The translations under genes were made by a program, and so were the position numbers. Below the pieces are notes generated by a model. The model was not told the DNA's origin, did no database searches, and saw nothing but the letters and a program-made list of their open reading frames with translations. From positions 37,811 through 101,810 of the forward strand of contig DAIRGA010000019.1 in the NCBI GenBank assembly GCA_036794825.1: DNA of 64,000 nt, written 5' to 3'. Source of the stretch: RZYY01 sp036794825. GTDB taxonomy: Bacteria; Bacteroidota; Bacteroidia; Bacteroidales; 4484-276. Positions 33,478 through 42,701 of this stretch are shown one piece after another. Within the stretch, counting starts at the first letter, position 1. Each line of letters opens with the position of its first letter.

Positions 33478-34991
33478 GACTGTTTGTCACCCTGAAGAAT
33501 CAATGGAATGGTTTCGCTAATCAGTTGATCTTCTGATCTGATGGCCATCACTGCAAAACAAATTCCGGGTGATGATTTGCCAACAAAGGATACGGGATAA
33601 GTATTTTCTCCGGCCACAACCGGTTGGTCTGTCAGTTTCAAAACCTCCAGACCATGAAGGGTATAAATGGTCAGCATTGCTTCGCCAACAAATGGCGAAA
33701 TGAACCTCAGTGTAAGATTACCTGAGAAAGGATTTGGAAATGCTGATAACAGGATTCTATATTCCTGTTCAGGGGAAAAAATGGCTGTTGGCATCGTAAT
33801 GTTCAGTGTGGCCAGGCCATCGGTAATTGCCGGCGGATCGCAAATTCCGGTAACAATGCATCTGTATTTATAGCCATCCATGCCGGCAGGTGGATTTGTG
33901 ATGGTCAGTTGCGCAGTCTGTGCACCCAGGTAAACTCCTCCGTCCTCAATGTTTTCCCATGAACTGATGTACTCCTGCCATTGATGGCCAAGCAGGTCGC
34001 CCGAAGCTCCCACTTCAAAAACTGCAATGCCAGCTCCGGGAGCAAGGGTGTCGGACGAAACAGGTTGTTCAATAATTGATGGGGGCAATGCAGTACCAAA
34101 TGAGCCGTCAACGTAATAAGAAGATTTTGGCACATCATTACGGACAAGGTATGCAGGAGGTGGTCCTTTGTACTCACAACTGGTGCCATTGTCAAACCAG
34201 GTCAGGTTGGATACACCCTCCATCACCAAAAAAGTAAGGCTGAAAAGTTCCGAATTGTCAGGCAGGCTGATCCCGTTGGTTGCTGCGGTATATCCATGCG
34301 CAACGATTTGGCCTGACACAGAAGCATCAATGGTTAAACCCGGAAAAGCTGAGTTATTCGTAAATGTTTGATAATTCAGTACTGCCGGGTCATAAATCAA
34401 CGTCAGGGTGAGCTCGCCAATGTTTGTAAAATCATTTACAATCACAGGAAAATCCATCGTTTCGCCGTTGCATCCCTGAAGGATGGGAACATGTGTTACG
34501 GGAGCATTGTCAGCAAGGAAAGTAACAGAACCATTCACATAGTAATCTTCAAAAGGCAGGTCATTCAGTCCGTTAAAATTGCCGTCACTCCACTGGCGAT
34601 CAGGATAATCTTCGTTCCAGGTGATGGGTGATGTGCCATTACCCACCCTGTTAAAGGTGAATTTGAAAGTGATGCTGTTGTCGGGGAGGGTAACACCCGG
34701 CCAGTCGTACCACCCCAACGTGATAACACCGGGAATGGAAACATTCGAAGCCAATTGACCGGGCAGCTGGCTACCCTTATCAACGGCAATACAGGTGGCA
34801 ATTGCAGGATCATAAAGCAATTGCAGGTTACAACTGCCGATATTGCTGAATCCTGTTGCTGTGACCGCAACGGTAAGTTCCGGTTGATTGGCCGAAATGT
34901 TCTCCACTGTTGACACAGGGGCATTCTGCGCAACGGCAGAAGCACCTGACAGCAGCAAGAGGACCATCATTATCCGGAACATTGGTTTCAT
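33465..34991 (-). CDS. Double-cohesin Ig-like protein with T9SS sorting domain
   Basis: A 508-aa intact paralog of the truncated 20520-21809 product. The signal peptide (KPMFRIMMVLLLLSGASAVAQ) is followed by cohesin-like domain 1 (about 23-160; FSNIGSCNLQLLYDPAIA, LPDNSITFKFTFNRV) and cohesin-like domain 2 (about 163-300; FTNIGELTLTLIYDPAVLNY, SLPDNSELFSLTFLV). An Ig-like domain is at about 310-405 (HQWQEYISSWENIEDGGVYL). The T9SS type A sorting domain is at about 415-508 (AFPNPFSGNLTLRFISP, TIYTLHGLEVLKL, SSPGICFAVMAI). A surface-anchored protein with two cohesins could act as a small scaffold for dockerin-bearing neighbours; this is inference from module composition. Its promoter-side intergenic DNA is nearly identical to that of the paralog. 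Confidence 0.87.
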   Translation of the reverse strand: MKPMFRIMMVLLLLSGASAVAQNAPVSTVENISANQPELTVAVTATGFSNIGSCNLQLLYDPAIATCIAVDKGSQLPGQLASNVSIPGVITLGWYDWPGVTLPDNSITFKFTFNRVGNGTSPITWNEDYPDRQWSDGNFNGLNDLPFEDYYVNGSVTFLADNAPVTHVPILQGCNGETMDFPVIVNDFTNIGELTLTLIYDPAVLNYQTFTNNSAFPGLTIDASVSGQIVAHGYTAATNGISLPDNSELFSLTFLVMEGVSNLTWFDNGTSCEYKGPPPAYLVRNDVPKSSYYVDGSFGTALPPSIIEQPVSSDTLAPGAGIAVFEVGASGDLLGHQWQEYISSWENIEDGGVYLGAQTAQLTITNPPAGMDGYKYRCIVTGICDPPAITDGLATLNITMPTAIFSPEQEYRILLSAFPNPFSGNLTLRFISPFVGEAMLTIYTLHGLEVLKLTDQPVVAGENTYPVSFVGKSSPGICFAVMAIRSEDQLISETIPLILQGDKQSCIK

Positions 34992-35038
34992 TGTTTGATC
35001 AGCAATTGATTTGATGTTAATGGTTGAAAAAAGAAAAA

Positions 35039-35068
35039 GAGAACGGGAGGAGTAAATCTCCCGTTCTC
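35039..35068 (-). terminator. Rho-independent terminator of the 2507-aa gene
   Basis: Arms 35039-35049 and 35058-35068 form the same GAGAACGGGAG stem as at 21857-21886. The minus strand continues CTTTTTCTTTTTT. It is 13 bp after the stop and 47 bp before the next start. Confidence 0.88.
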
Positions 35069-35081
35069 AGTTTACAAGTTG

Positions 35082-38000
35082 TTAGTTCTTAATGATTTTA
35101 ATCGTACGGAGGAGCATGTTATCAGAACTGTTAAGGATCAGCGTTGCAGTATAAACACCGGGTTGCAGGGCGCCTGCATCCAGCGTCATGGTGTGTTCGC
35201 CGGCCTGCTGGAACCCGTCAGCCACTCTGCCCAGCCTGTTACCCACGATGTCGTGAATCTCGATGGTGACATGGCCATCGGTAGGAAGGTTATAGACAAA
35301 GTTGGTTGTTCCTTTGAACGGATTGGGCTGGTTGACGAACCTGATCTGAGCGACAGCCGGTGCGGAATGAATGCCGAATGCAGCATCCTTGATCACACCA
35401 ACGGTGAGCAGCGCCTTTTCGATGGTGGTGAAGGTGCCGTCAGCCAGTTCGTTCAGGATATCATCGGCGAGGGTAACGTAAACGAATTCTTCGCTGAAGG
35501 AGCCGGTTACAGCCAGCTCGATGGTGAGCAGGATTTCACCCTTTTGCAGTTGCAGCGGAACCATGGAGTACCAGCTCAGCCTGACTTCATCTCCCGATAC
35601 CTCGTATTGTACGGGGATATCAGGATTGCCGCCAAGGTAAACATGCTGGATCTCCAGTTGACCTGCTGGGATAGTCAGAATCACTGTAAGGGCGCCAACC
35701 TCCATATCCATGCCGGCATAAACGGGCAATGCAAATGTACTCCCGGTACTTACTTCCACTACATCGCCATATTCCAGCGACAGGTATTCGTTACCTGATT
35801 TTGCACTGTTGGGTGTAAAGCTCCGGTTGAAGTCGCCGGTTACAAGGCCATAGAAATTCCTTGTCACCGTAGTTCCAACTGATGGAACTGTTACCTGAGG
35901 ATATCCCAGAGATACTCCGGGGTTCGCACTTATCTGATCACCGGTTAACCAGAATGACCAGGTTGAACTAAATGAAGGGATTGGATTTCCCTGGGTAAGG
36001 AAGTATTGCTGAATTAAATTCGCATCGTTAGCATTGATTTTAAAATCACTTCCTGCAACATCTCCTGCAAGCCATCTTACTTTCTCGATTGGCGAAATAT
36101 TTACCCCCCAGTAGTTCACCTGGGCAGCATCGGTGGAGTTGATCCCGCCAACGGGTTTCACGGTGTTGGCGCGAACTTCATAAGTGTCTGGAAGAACATT
36201 TGCGAATGTAAATATTCCATCACCATTCGTAGTAACAGTACCACTAACAGGATAAACTTTTGACCCGCTCTTCCAAAGTTCCACGGTCACATTGTTCATT
36301 TTCGTCTGTGCTGCATTGTAGTACTTGTAGTTCCCGGTAAAGTCAGGAGCGCCGGCACAAGTTCCACCAGGAACAAATCCCGGTTCACCAATATCAGTTC
36401 CATCCGAAAGCCAGTAAATATAATCAACATTACCGCTGATCTTTGGGGCTATCAGATCACCATCAGCAGAACCCCACCAGTTGCAGGTAGCATTAACCTC
36501 ATTTAGGATCGTGGAATTTAACCCAAATCCGCTGTTACCAGTTATATGGTTGTTATTCACAATTGCACTTACAGTACCAGCAACGTTTTCAGCTAATTTT
36601 ACACCATCAGCTCCACCGGTAATGAAATTGTTGTAGGCCTGTACGTTGATTGTAGTTGCAGGACCTGTGTAACTTGGGCTATAGAGTGCATATATTCCGA
36701 TTCCACCTGCTTTTGGCGAAACGGTCATGCCGGTTATTATTGCATGGGCACCATCTGTTCCATTACTGCTATAACCTTCATAGTTATTGGCAAAAACACC
36801 ATAATCAACACCGCTGACAGAACCTTCATTAATGGATGCTGGATATGTATTCTTCACGTTCCAAACTTCATAACCTTTGGAGAGATTGGATACAATAATA
36901 TCATTTCCATTGATTATGTTATTTGTTGAATATGAAGGGACAGACAAAGAGGATAATGTAATACCATTCCATCGAGTTTCATTCGTATTTGAAAGTGCAT
37001 TAATCGTATTATTGGATAGTGTAATCGGAGACGCTGCCGAATAGTGCAGGTTATGGAAGATACCAACGCGACGGGCTTGAATAGTATTATCAGTGATTAA
37101 CTGTGATTCAGCCAGTCCAGAATTAACTTTCCAGAAATTACCGGTTTGTATGCCTAAGCGGACATTTTCCATACAGTTATTGGCCACTTTCGTATACTGG
37201 TTGTTGTACAATAATACGCCACCACCCCAATAATCCATGGTTGAAGCAGGATTATAGGTTCCTAAATCCTTGAATTTATTGTATGAAATTACATGACCGG
37301 TCGAAGCTACACCAGCAGGGTAATCATACAGCGTCACTCCAAAATACAATAAATTCTGGAAGATATTATTGGTCACGATCAGGTTATTTACACCGGTCTC
37401 GTAAACAGTAACACCTTCAGCCGCATGCATGTCAGCACCGCCAAACCCGTATCCATTTGTGGGTAATACCGGATTATCGCCATCAATGGTAAATCCTTTG
37501 ATGGTGACATTGGAAGCCGCCACGTGGAAGATTTCACCGTAAACGTCATTAGTAAACGGTACAACGATAGCTTCACCCGTACCACGTCCTGCATCGCAGC
37601 CACTGACTGTGGCTTTTGGTCCAAGGATACTGACAGGTGTGTGAACCACGACATTCTCAGCAAAGGTACCTGCGCTGGCAGTAAGTATATCACCGCCGGC
37701 CGGTGTAGCTTCATCTATGGCATACTGGATGCAACCAAAAACTGCCTCTGGTATTGCCGGATTTAAAACAGTTTTATCATAAGCATTTCCACCACTAACA
37801 TCACCAGCAGCATCCAACCACAAATGAATCTTATTGTTAGCATAAATGTCTCCACTATAAGTTATACCTGTTGAACTATATGACATCACGCCAACTTCAT
37901 TTCCTGAAAGGGTATTGCCACTAACCGTGCTCGTTCCTGCTTGATATAGTAGGATACCCGCAGCAGTATATTCATGCGGATGTTCAACTTTGTTCCAGAT

Positions 38001-41000
38001 GCAGTTTGAAATTGCATTGTTTTGAACACTGCCGTATGCACCTCTTGAAAGCTGAATGCCATTTTGCGCAGTTACCAACGCTACATTTTGACCGGTGATT
38101 ACGTTATTATCAATAATTCCATATGTACCCGGTGCATCTACAACAACTCCACCCTTTTGGAAGTCATCAACCAAATTATAAGTAAAGGTGATATTCTGGG
38201 CAAGAGTAGCCGTTCTGATATGACCTCCATAAAAAGCAATCCCTGCTTGTGCACCGCTAAAAGTACCAGCATCATGGATGGAAGTAATTTTGCTATTGGT
38301 AAAGGTCCCGTTGGCTTCATAGTAGAGTACGCCAAAATATTTATTAATTGTTCGTCCGTTGTCTCCATCAACAGTGATTTTGCTGATTTTGATTGTTTTG
38401 GCATTATCGTAAGCAAACATTATCGGATGAACAGGCTCATTTATACTCCAGATGCTTACAGGTGTAGAAACCATAGTAACAGGGGCTTTTACTATAGTCT
38501 TTAGAAGGCTTACCCCAGTAATATCCACAGTTTTCCCAATAAACACCTGCTCCTGGAATGTACCAGCATCTACCCAGATCTTAGTTCCATCTACAGCAGT
38601 ATTTACCGCTTTGGTGATGGTGAGGAATGGAGCTGCGGCAGTTCCGGGATTAGCATCACTACCGATGGCAGTTGTGTAAATGTCATTTGTTGGATTATCC
38701 GAAACCAGGTCGTTCACATACAGGTTGGTGGCGCCGGTACAAGTTCCCTTGGGTTGGAAACCGACACCACCCATAGGATCATCAGTTCCGTCAACAAGCC
38801 ATGGGTCATACACAACCGGACCATTTACCAGCGCGACAACACCAGCAACGGTATTCGTTCCGTACCAGTTGCAGGTGGAAGCCGCATCACCTGTCCCCTC
38901 ATTCTTAATGGCAAAACCTCCGCTGGCGAAGTTGGTGAAACTGTTTTCATTGATTTGAGCGGGTGAGCCCGGGTTTGTGCTGGCTACTGCTTTACGGACT
39001 ACCACAGCATTCCTCATTTTGTCAAATTTGTTGTTCATGACCTCCACCGGATAGTCACCGGTCTGGTACAGTGGAGGTCCATAGGATGTATACAAGCCGC
39101 CTATCCATGCCACACCTTCATTAAACCCGCTGACCTCGTTATTCTTATATTCCACTTTTTTTGTGGCCCCGGACCTTGAAGTTACCCAGAAAGCTACCTG
39201 CCTGTTCAGGTCAGCTGTATTTGCATATTCTGCATTGGTGAAGATATTTCCACTGATTTCAATTGCAGCGCCTGAGTTCGATCCGTTTTCCCAGATACCC
39301 CTGATTACTGCGGGATCTGATGCAGGAACTCCGGTAACTGTTATGGTATTATCCTTTATTTTTAAACCATCATAAACCACTCCACCACTGGTATTCGACT
39401 GCATAACAATGGATACTGAATAATTGGTTCCGATGCTTACACCATCACCTGCAACAGTGAATGTATTGTTTGAAAAGGTCTGATTAGTTCCAAACGCGTA
39501 GTGGATACCAATATTCTGGTTTACATCTGCAGGGGCAATTGTTGTATTCAGGTCAGCAGGAATTCTGATATGGTTGTTTGTGATAACGGTATTGTTATAG
39601 TCAGTCGTGCCAACAAAGAACATCCCAATAGCCATATCGAAATCAAAGATTTCCATATTGGAAATAGTCCAATTTCTGTTATTCCCCAACCAGAAATTAA
39701 GTGTGCCTTCCAGGTTAACCGATGCTAAATCTCCAGGACCACTTATTCTTGCATCTCCAAGTCCTATGGGAGCTGTAAAGGTTACTCCTTCGAGACCTGC
39801 CGGAACAAGAATGGTATAATCATCATCATTCCCCGATACCTCATCATTCCCTAAAGCCCATGAAGCTGCTGCATTCGTTTCTGTCCAGTCGAAAGTTCCA
39901 TGCAGGTTGATTGTCCAGTTATCTGAAACATAATCCACAGCGTTACGGATGCGGGTGTAGTCATTGTTATTTGCAGCAGCCGTAGTAATGTCAGTCACAT
40001 AGGCATTATTGGGTAACACAAGAACAAATCCAAGTCGTTGATCATCAATCTTGTGTGTTATCCTGTCTTCCAGATCAAACAGTTGAGCGAATGTCATCGC
40101 TGAAGGTAAGGTAGGTGGTGATAATGCAAACTTGTTGTTCTGCGCATCGAGGTTCACTGCCCATGGCACCATGGTTGTAGCATTTGGAGCAACAGTGCCT
40201 GTGCTGTTATCAAGATAGATAAACGTCCCAATGTTATCGTTGAATATATTTTCGTTGCCTGCAGTGCCGATTGTAATGGCATTGAAAGTTGGAGAATCAT
40301 TGTCCCAGTTGTAAAATCCGAGAGCAATACCACCAGGGGTGCCTGAACCATTGAAAACATTATTTGTAAAGGTAGCGTCGACAACCGGAGCATAAGATCC
40401 GCTTGAGCTGCTGAAGTCTTTAGTATTTAGTGTAATATGCCTGAAAACGGTCGAACTGGTCAGCGGAGTAAAGGTGTTATTGTCAATGGTCACAGCCTGA
40501 TAGTTTTCAAGGCTAAGTGTTCCGCCATAACCGGCAACATTTCCTTCAAAACCAGTAAAGGTATTGTTGCTGACCGTAGTGGTGCGCCCAGTGTAATTAT
40601 TTTTCAGACGCAGGGCATTGGAGTATGTAATTGCAAATGTACCATCGAAATTATTTCCGCTGATAGTGAGTGCCCCTGATCCTGCATTGAAATCAGAAAA
40701 CTCCATACCACCACCATAAGAGTAATTTCCGGTGACTGTTACTGCGCCACCGTTGGCAAAACGTACCAGGATGTCATGATTAATTGTGGTGGCAGTGTTG
40801 CCGGTAAATGAACCGCTGCCTTCATCAACTGAAATGCCTGATCGGAAGAAGCGTGCCATACCGAATCCGTCATCAACAACACCAGATACTGTATTATCCT
40901 GGAAAATAATGTTGTCAACGCCTCCGGTTGCAACTCTGTAGTTGATCGGACCACCGTAGTTAATGCTCACAGCATTCCTATTGCCATAGGCTCCATAGTA

Positions 41001-42605
41001 TGCAGCATTGCTTGACCCAATGGCCTTGATATCGTTTGATTTAACGGTAATGTTGTCCATATCAGTCGAAGTAGCAATAATAGCACTGCTCAGCTTCACT
41101 AAATCTACCTGCATTTCAAAGTTCTCAATGGTGACATTCGGCTTAGATACATCGAACAATGTCGGTTTGCCAGTAACCGTTCCGGTATAATTAACAATAG
41201 GTTTAGTTAATCCAACACCCTTAATGATCAATTCTTTGTTGACCAACACCTGCTCATCATAAGTACCTGATGAAACCTGAATCTCATGAGTATTTAATGT
41301 TTCGATTGCATCAATAGCATCCTGTATTTTACAATACTCAATTAATGTAGTCATGTTTTTCACCGGCCTTACAGGAATTGTCCAGGTAAGATCAGTAAAG
41401 GTGCTGGTATAAATGGGAACCCCTGTAGGCCCGGCATATTCGCGTTGTTCCGGTATAGTGCTCCAGGTTAGGTCGGTTCCTATTCCTGATGCAGATGGAA
41501 GCAAATTAAAATTCAAGGTAAGCAAAACATCATTCTCAGCAAGTGTTATTCCGCTACTGCTCATATATGAAATAGTAAGTTGACCAGGAATATACTCCAT
41601 CAGAGCAATTCCATTAGAAAATGCTGGATTTTGAGTAAAATTCAGATAGTCAATTTTTGCCACATCATAGTTCAATAAAAGTGAAATAGCACCAACATTT
41701 ACAAAATCCTGAACCTTCAACTGGAAATTGTAATTACCACATGTTGAGGTTGCAACCGGTACTATGGTTGTAATTGGTGTTGGCGGGGTGACAAAATCAA
41801 TAACATTCCCACCATTTAATATAGTAGTCTTGAGATAGTCAACATAAGCATTACATCCTTGCTGACCTGAACCCAAACCAAACTGAACGTTAGTGATTTT
41901 TGCACCTGATCCGAACAATATTGGTCCCCAGTAGGCATCGCTATTCCATGCTGCTAATGTTTGTGCTGCAGGTGGTGATGGGAAAAATGTATTACCAGCT
42001 TGTCTATATAAAGCCCAAATACCATTATCCTTGTCAACCGTCGCATCAAACCAACCATCAGCTGTGGGTGTAGTAGCAGGGTAAAGATAGACCAAAATTA
42101 AATCCCAGGTTTGTTCGCCACTCCTTGTTGCAGTAAAACCTGTCTGAGAGGTGGTCCATTGTGTTGATTGAACGCCAATTCGAAAAGCGACAGTACGCCA
42201 TGTTGATACTTTTTCCACATACCATTTATAAGCTGCATTAAATGAGCCTCCAACTAAATCAGAAGCAGGCGCAAAACCGGTTAACTTAACTGTACTTATG
42301 GTTGATTTGGCTGAATTTGCCCCAACGGGAGCAATTATCTTCACTGCACCACCATAAAGTCCACCGGCTGGTCCTTCAACAAATTGCAATTGGTCAGCAA
42401 TTGCAGCATCATCAGCATAGGATGGAATTTGCCCAGGCTTTCCGAATTGAGTAGAATTTACACCTACTAAATCTACACCTGTTGTATTTCGGGTATCATC
42501 AGAAAACCATCCCGAACTTCCCAATGCATTGACGTAAGTAGTTTGCGTCCATGCGCTCGTTGCAGCAAACAGTGTTGCGAATAAAAGCAGTAAAAATTTT
42601 TTCAT
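35082..42605 (-). CDS. 2507-aa T9SS surface protein: cohesin, beta-helix arrays, dockerin, cohesin-like
   Basis: Signal peptide KKFLLLLFATLFAATSAWTQ. Residues about 20-275 form a lectin-like beta domain with DDTRNTTGVDL and GIWALYRQAG. A cohesin-like domain is at about 280-410 (FVNVGAISLLLNYDVAKIDY, LAENDVLLTLNFNLLP). Three or more parallel beta-helix arrays follow, each opened by a segment such as YCKIQDAIDAIETLNTHEIQ and with runs of VTGNTx/ISNNTI rungs. Most are closed by a Cys-Asn-Trp-(Trp/Tyr)-Gly cap and a DPWLVDGTDDP-type tail. From about 2070 the shared C-terminal module appears: carboxypeptidase-regulatory-like (NVTVELWKSGSKVYPVSG), dockerin-like (GGINSTDAAQVNYWGVN, FKINANDANLIQQYF), cohesin-like (ALPVYAGMDMEVGALTVIL) and a T9SS type A sorting domain. 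No catalytic motif is apparent; a rod-like adhesin or matrix component is likely. It precedes the double-cohesin gene by 90 bp. Confidence 0.88.
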   Translation of the reverse strand: MKKFLLLLFATLFAATSAWTQTTYVNALGSSGWFSDDTRNTTGVDLVGVNSTQFGKPGQIPSYADDAAIADQLQFVEGPAGGLYGGAVKIIAPVGANSAKSTISTVKLTGFAPASDLVGGSFNAAYKWYVEKVSTWRTVAFRIGVQSTQWTTSQTGFTATRSGEQTWDLILVYLYPATTPTADGWFDATVDKDNGIWALYRQAGNTFFPSPPAAQTLAAWNSDAYWGPILFGSGAKITNVQFGLGSGQQGCNAYVDYLKTTILNGGNVIDFVTPPTPITTIVPVATSTCGNYNFQLKVQDFVNVGAISLLLNYDVAKIDYLNFTQNPAFSNGIALMEYIPGQLTISYMSSSGITLAENDVLLTLNFNLLPSASGIGTDLTWSTIPEQREYAGPTGVPIYTSTFTDLTWTIPVRPVKNMTTLIEYCKIQDAIDAIETLNTHEIQVSSGTYDEQVLVNKELIIKGVGLTKPIVNYTGTVTGKPTLFDVSKPNVTIENFEMQVDLVKLSSAIIATSTDMDNITVKSNDIKAIGSSNAAYYGAYGNRNAVSINYGGPINYRVATGGVDNIIFQDNTVSGVVDDGFGMARFFRSGISVDEGSGSFTGNTATTINHDILVRFANGGAVTVTGNYSYGGGMEFSDFNAGSGALTISGNNFDGTFAITYSNALRLKNNYTGRTTTVSNNTFTGFEGNVAGYGGTLSLENYQAVTIDNNTFTPLTSSTVFRHITLNTKDFSSSSGSYAPVVDATFTNNVFNGSGTPGGIALGFYNWDNDSPTFNAITIGTAGNENIFNDNIGTFIYLDNSTGTVAPNATTMVPWAVNLDAQNNKFALSPPTLPSAMTFAQLFDLEDRITHKIDDQRLGFVLVLPNNAYVTDITTAAANNNDYTRIRNAVDYVSDNWTINLHGTFDWTETNAAASWALGNDEVSGNDDDYTILVPAGLEGVTFTAPIGLGDARISGPGDLASVNLEGTLNFWLGNNRNWTISNMEIFDFDMAIGMFFVGTTDYNNTVITNNHIRIPADLNTTIAPADVNQNIGIHYAFGTNQTFSNNTFTVAGDGVSIGTNYSVSIVMQSNTSGGVVYDGLKIKDNTITVTGVPASDPAVIRGIWENGSNSGAAIEISGNIFTNAEYANTADLNRQVAFWVTSRSGATKKVEYKNNEVSGFNEGVAWIGGLYTSYGPPLYQTGDYPVEVMNNKFDKMRNAVVVRKAVASTNPGSPAQINENSFTNFASGGFAIKNEGTGDAASTCNWYGTNTVAGVVALVNGPVVYDPWLVDGTDDPMGGVGFQPKGTCTGATNLYVNDLVSDNPTNDIYTTAIGSDANPGTAAAPFLTITKAVNTAVDGTKIWVDAGTFQEQVFIGKTVDITGVSLLKTIVKAPVTMVSTPVSIWSINEPVHPIMFAYDNAKTIKISKITVDGDNGRTINKYFGVLYYEANGTFTNSKITSIHDAGTFSGAQAGIAFYGGHIRTATLAQNITFTYNLVDDFQKGGVVVDAPGTYGIIDNNVITGQNVALVTAQNGIQLSRGAYGSVQNNAISNCIWNKVEHPHEYTAAGILLYQAGTSTVSGNTLSGNEVGVMSYSSTGITYSGDIYANNKIHLWLDAAGDVSGGNAYDKTVLNPAIPEAVFGCIQYAIDEATPAGGDILTASAGTFAENVVVHTPVSILGPKATVSGCDAGRGTGEAIVVPFTNDVYGEIFHVAASNVTIKGFTIDGDNPVLPTNGYGFGGADMHAAEGVTVYETGVNNLIVTNNIFQNLLYFGVTLYDYPAGVASTGHVISYNKFKDLGTYNPASTMDYWGGGVLLYNNQYTKVANNCMENVRLGIQTGNFWKVNSGLAESQLITDNTIQARRVGIFHNLHYSAASPITLSNNTINALSNTNETRWNGITLSSLSVPSYSTNNIINGNDIIVSNLSKGYEVWNVKNTYPASINEGSVSGVDYGVFANNYEGYSSNGTDGAHAIITGMTVSPKAGGIGIYALYSPSYTGPATTINVQAYNNFITGGADGVKLAENVAGTVSAIVNNNHITGNSGFGLNSTILNEVNATCNWWGSADGDLIAPKISGNVDYIYWLSDGTDIGEPGFVPGGTCAGAPDFTGNYKYYNAAQTKMNNVTVELWKSGSKVYPVSGTVTTNGDGIFTFANVLPDTYEVRANTVKPVGGINSTDAAQVNYWGVNISPIEKVRWLAGDVAGSDFKINANDANLIQQYFLTQGNPIPSFSSTWSFWLTGDQISANPGVSLGYPQVTVPSVGTTVTRNFYGLVTGDFNRSFTPNSAKSGNEYLSLEYGDVVEVSTGSTFALPVYAGMDMEVGALTVILTIPAGQLEIQHVYLGGNPDIPVQYEVSGDEVRLSWYSMVPLQLQKGEILLTIELAVTGSFSEEFVYVTLADDILNELADGTFTTIEKALLTVGVIKDAAFGIHSAPAVAQIRFVNQPNPFKGTTNFVYNLPTDGHVTIEIHDIVGNRLGRVADGFQQAGEHTMTLDAGALQPGVYTATLILNSSDNMLLRTIKIIKN

Positions 42606-42646
42606 GTTCTTTTAAAATTTAAATGATTAAAATGTTAATTGAAAAA

Positions 42647-42678
42647 ACCTGCCTCGTCCTTCAGTGGACAAGGCAGGT
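42647..42678 (-). terminator. Rho-independent terminator of the giant gene
   Basis: The minus strand reads ACCTGCCTTGTCC, a 6-nt loop, GGACGAGGCAGGT and then a T run: 13-bp arms with one G-U pair. It lies 23 bp after the stop at 42702 and 41 bp before the next start. Confidence 0.88.
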
Positions 42679-42701
42679 GAAATTTTAATTGATTAATGTG
42701 T

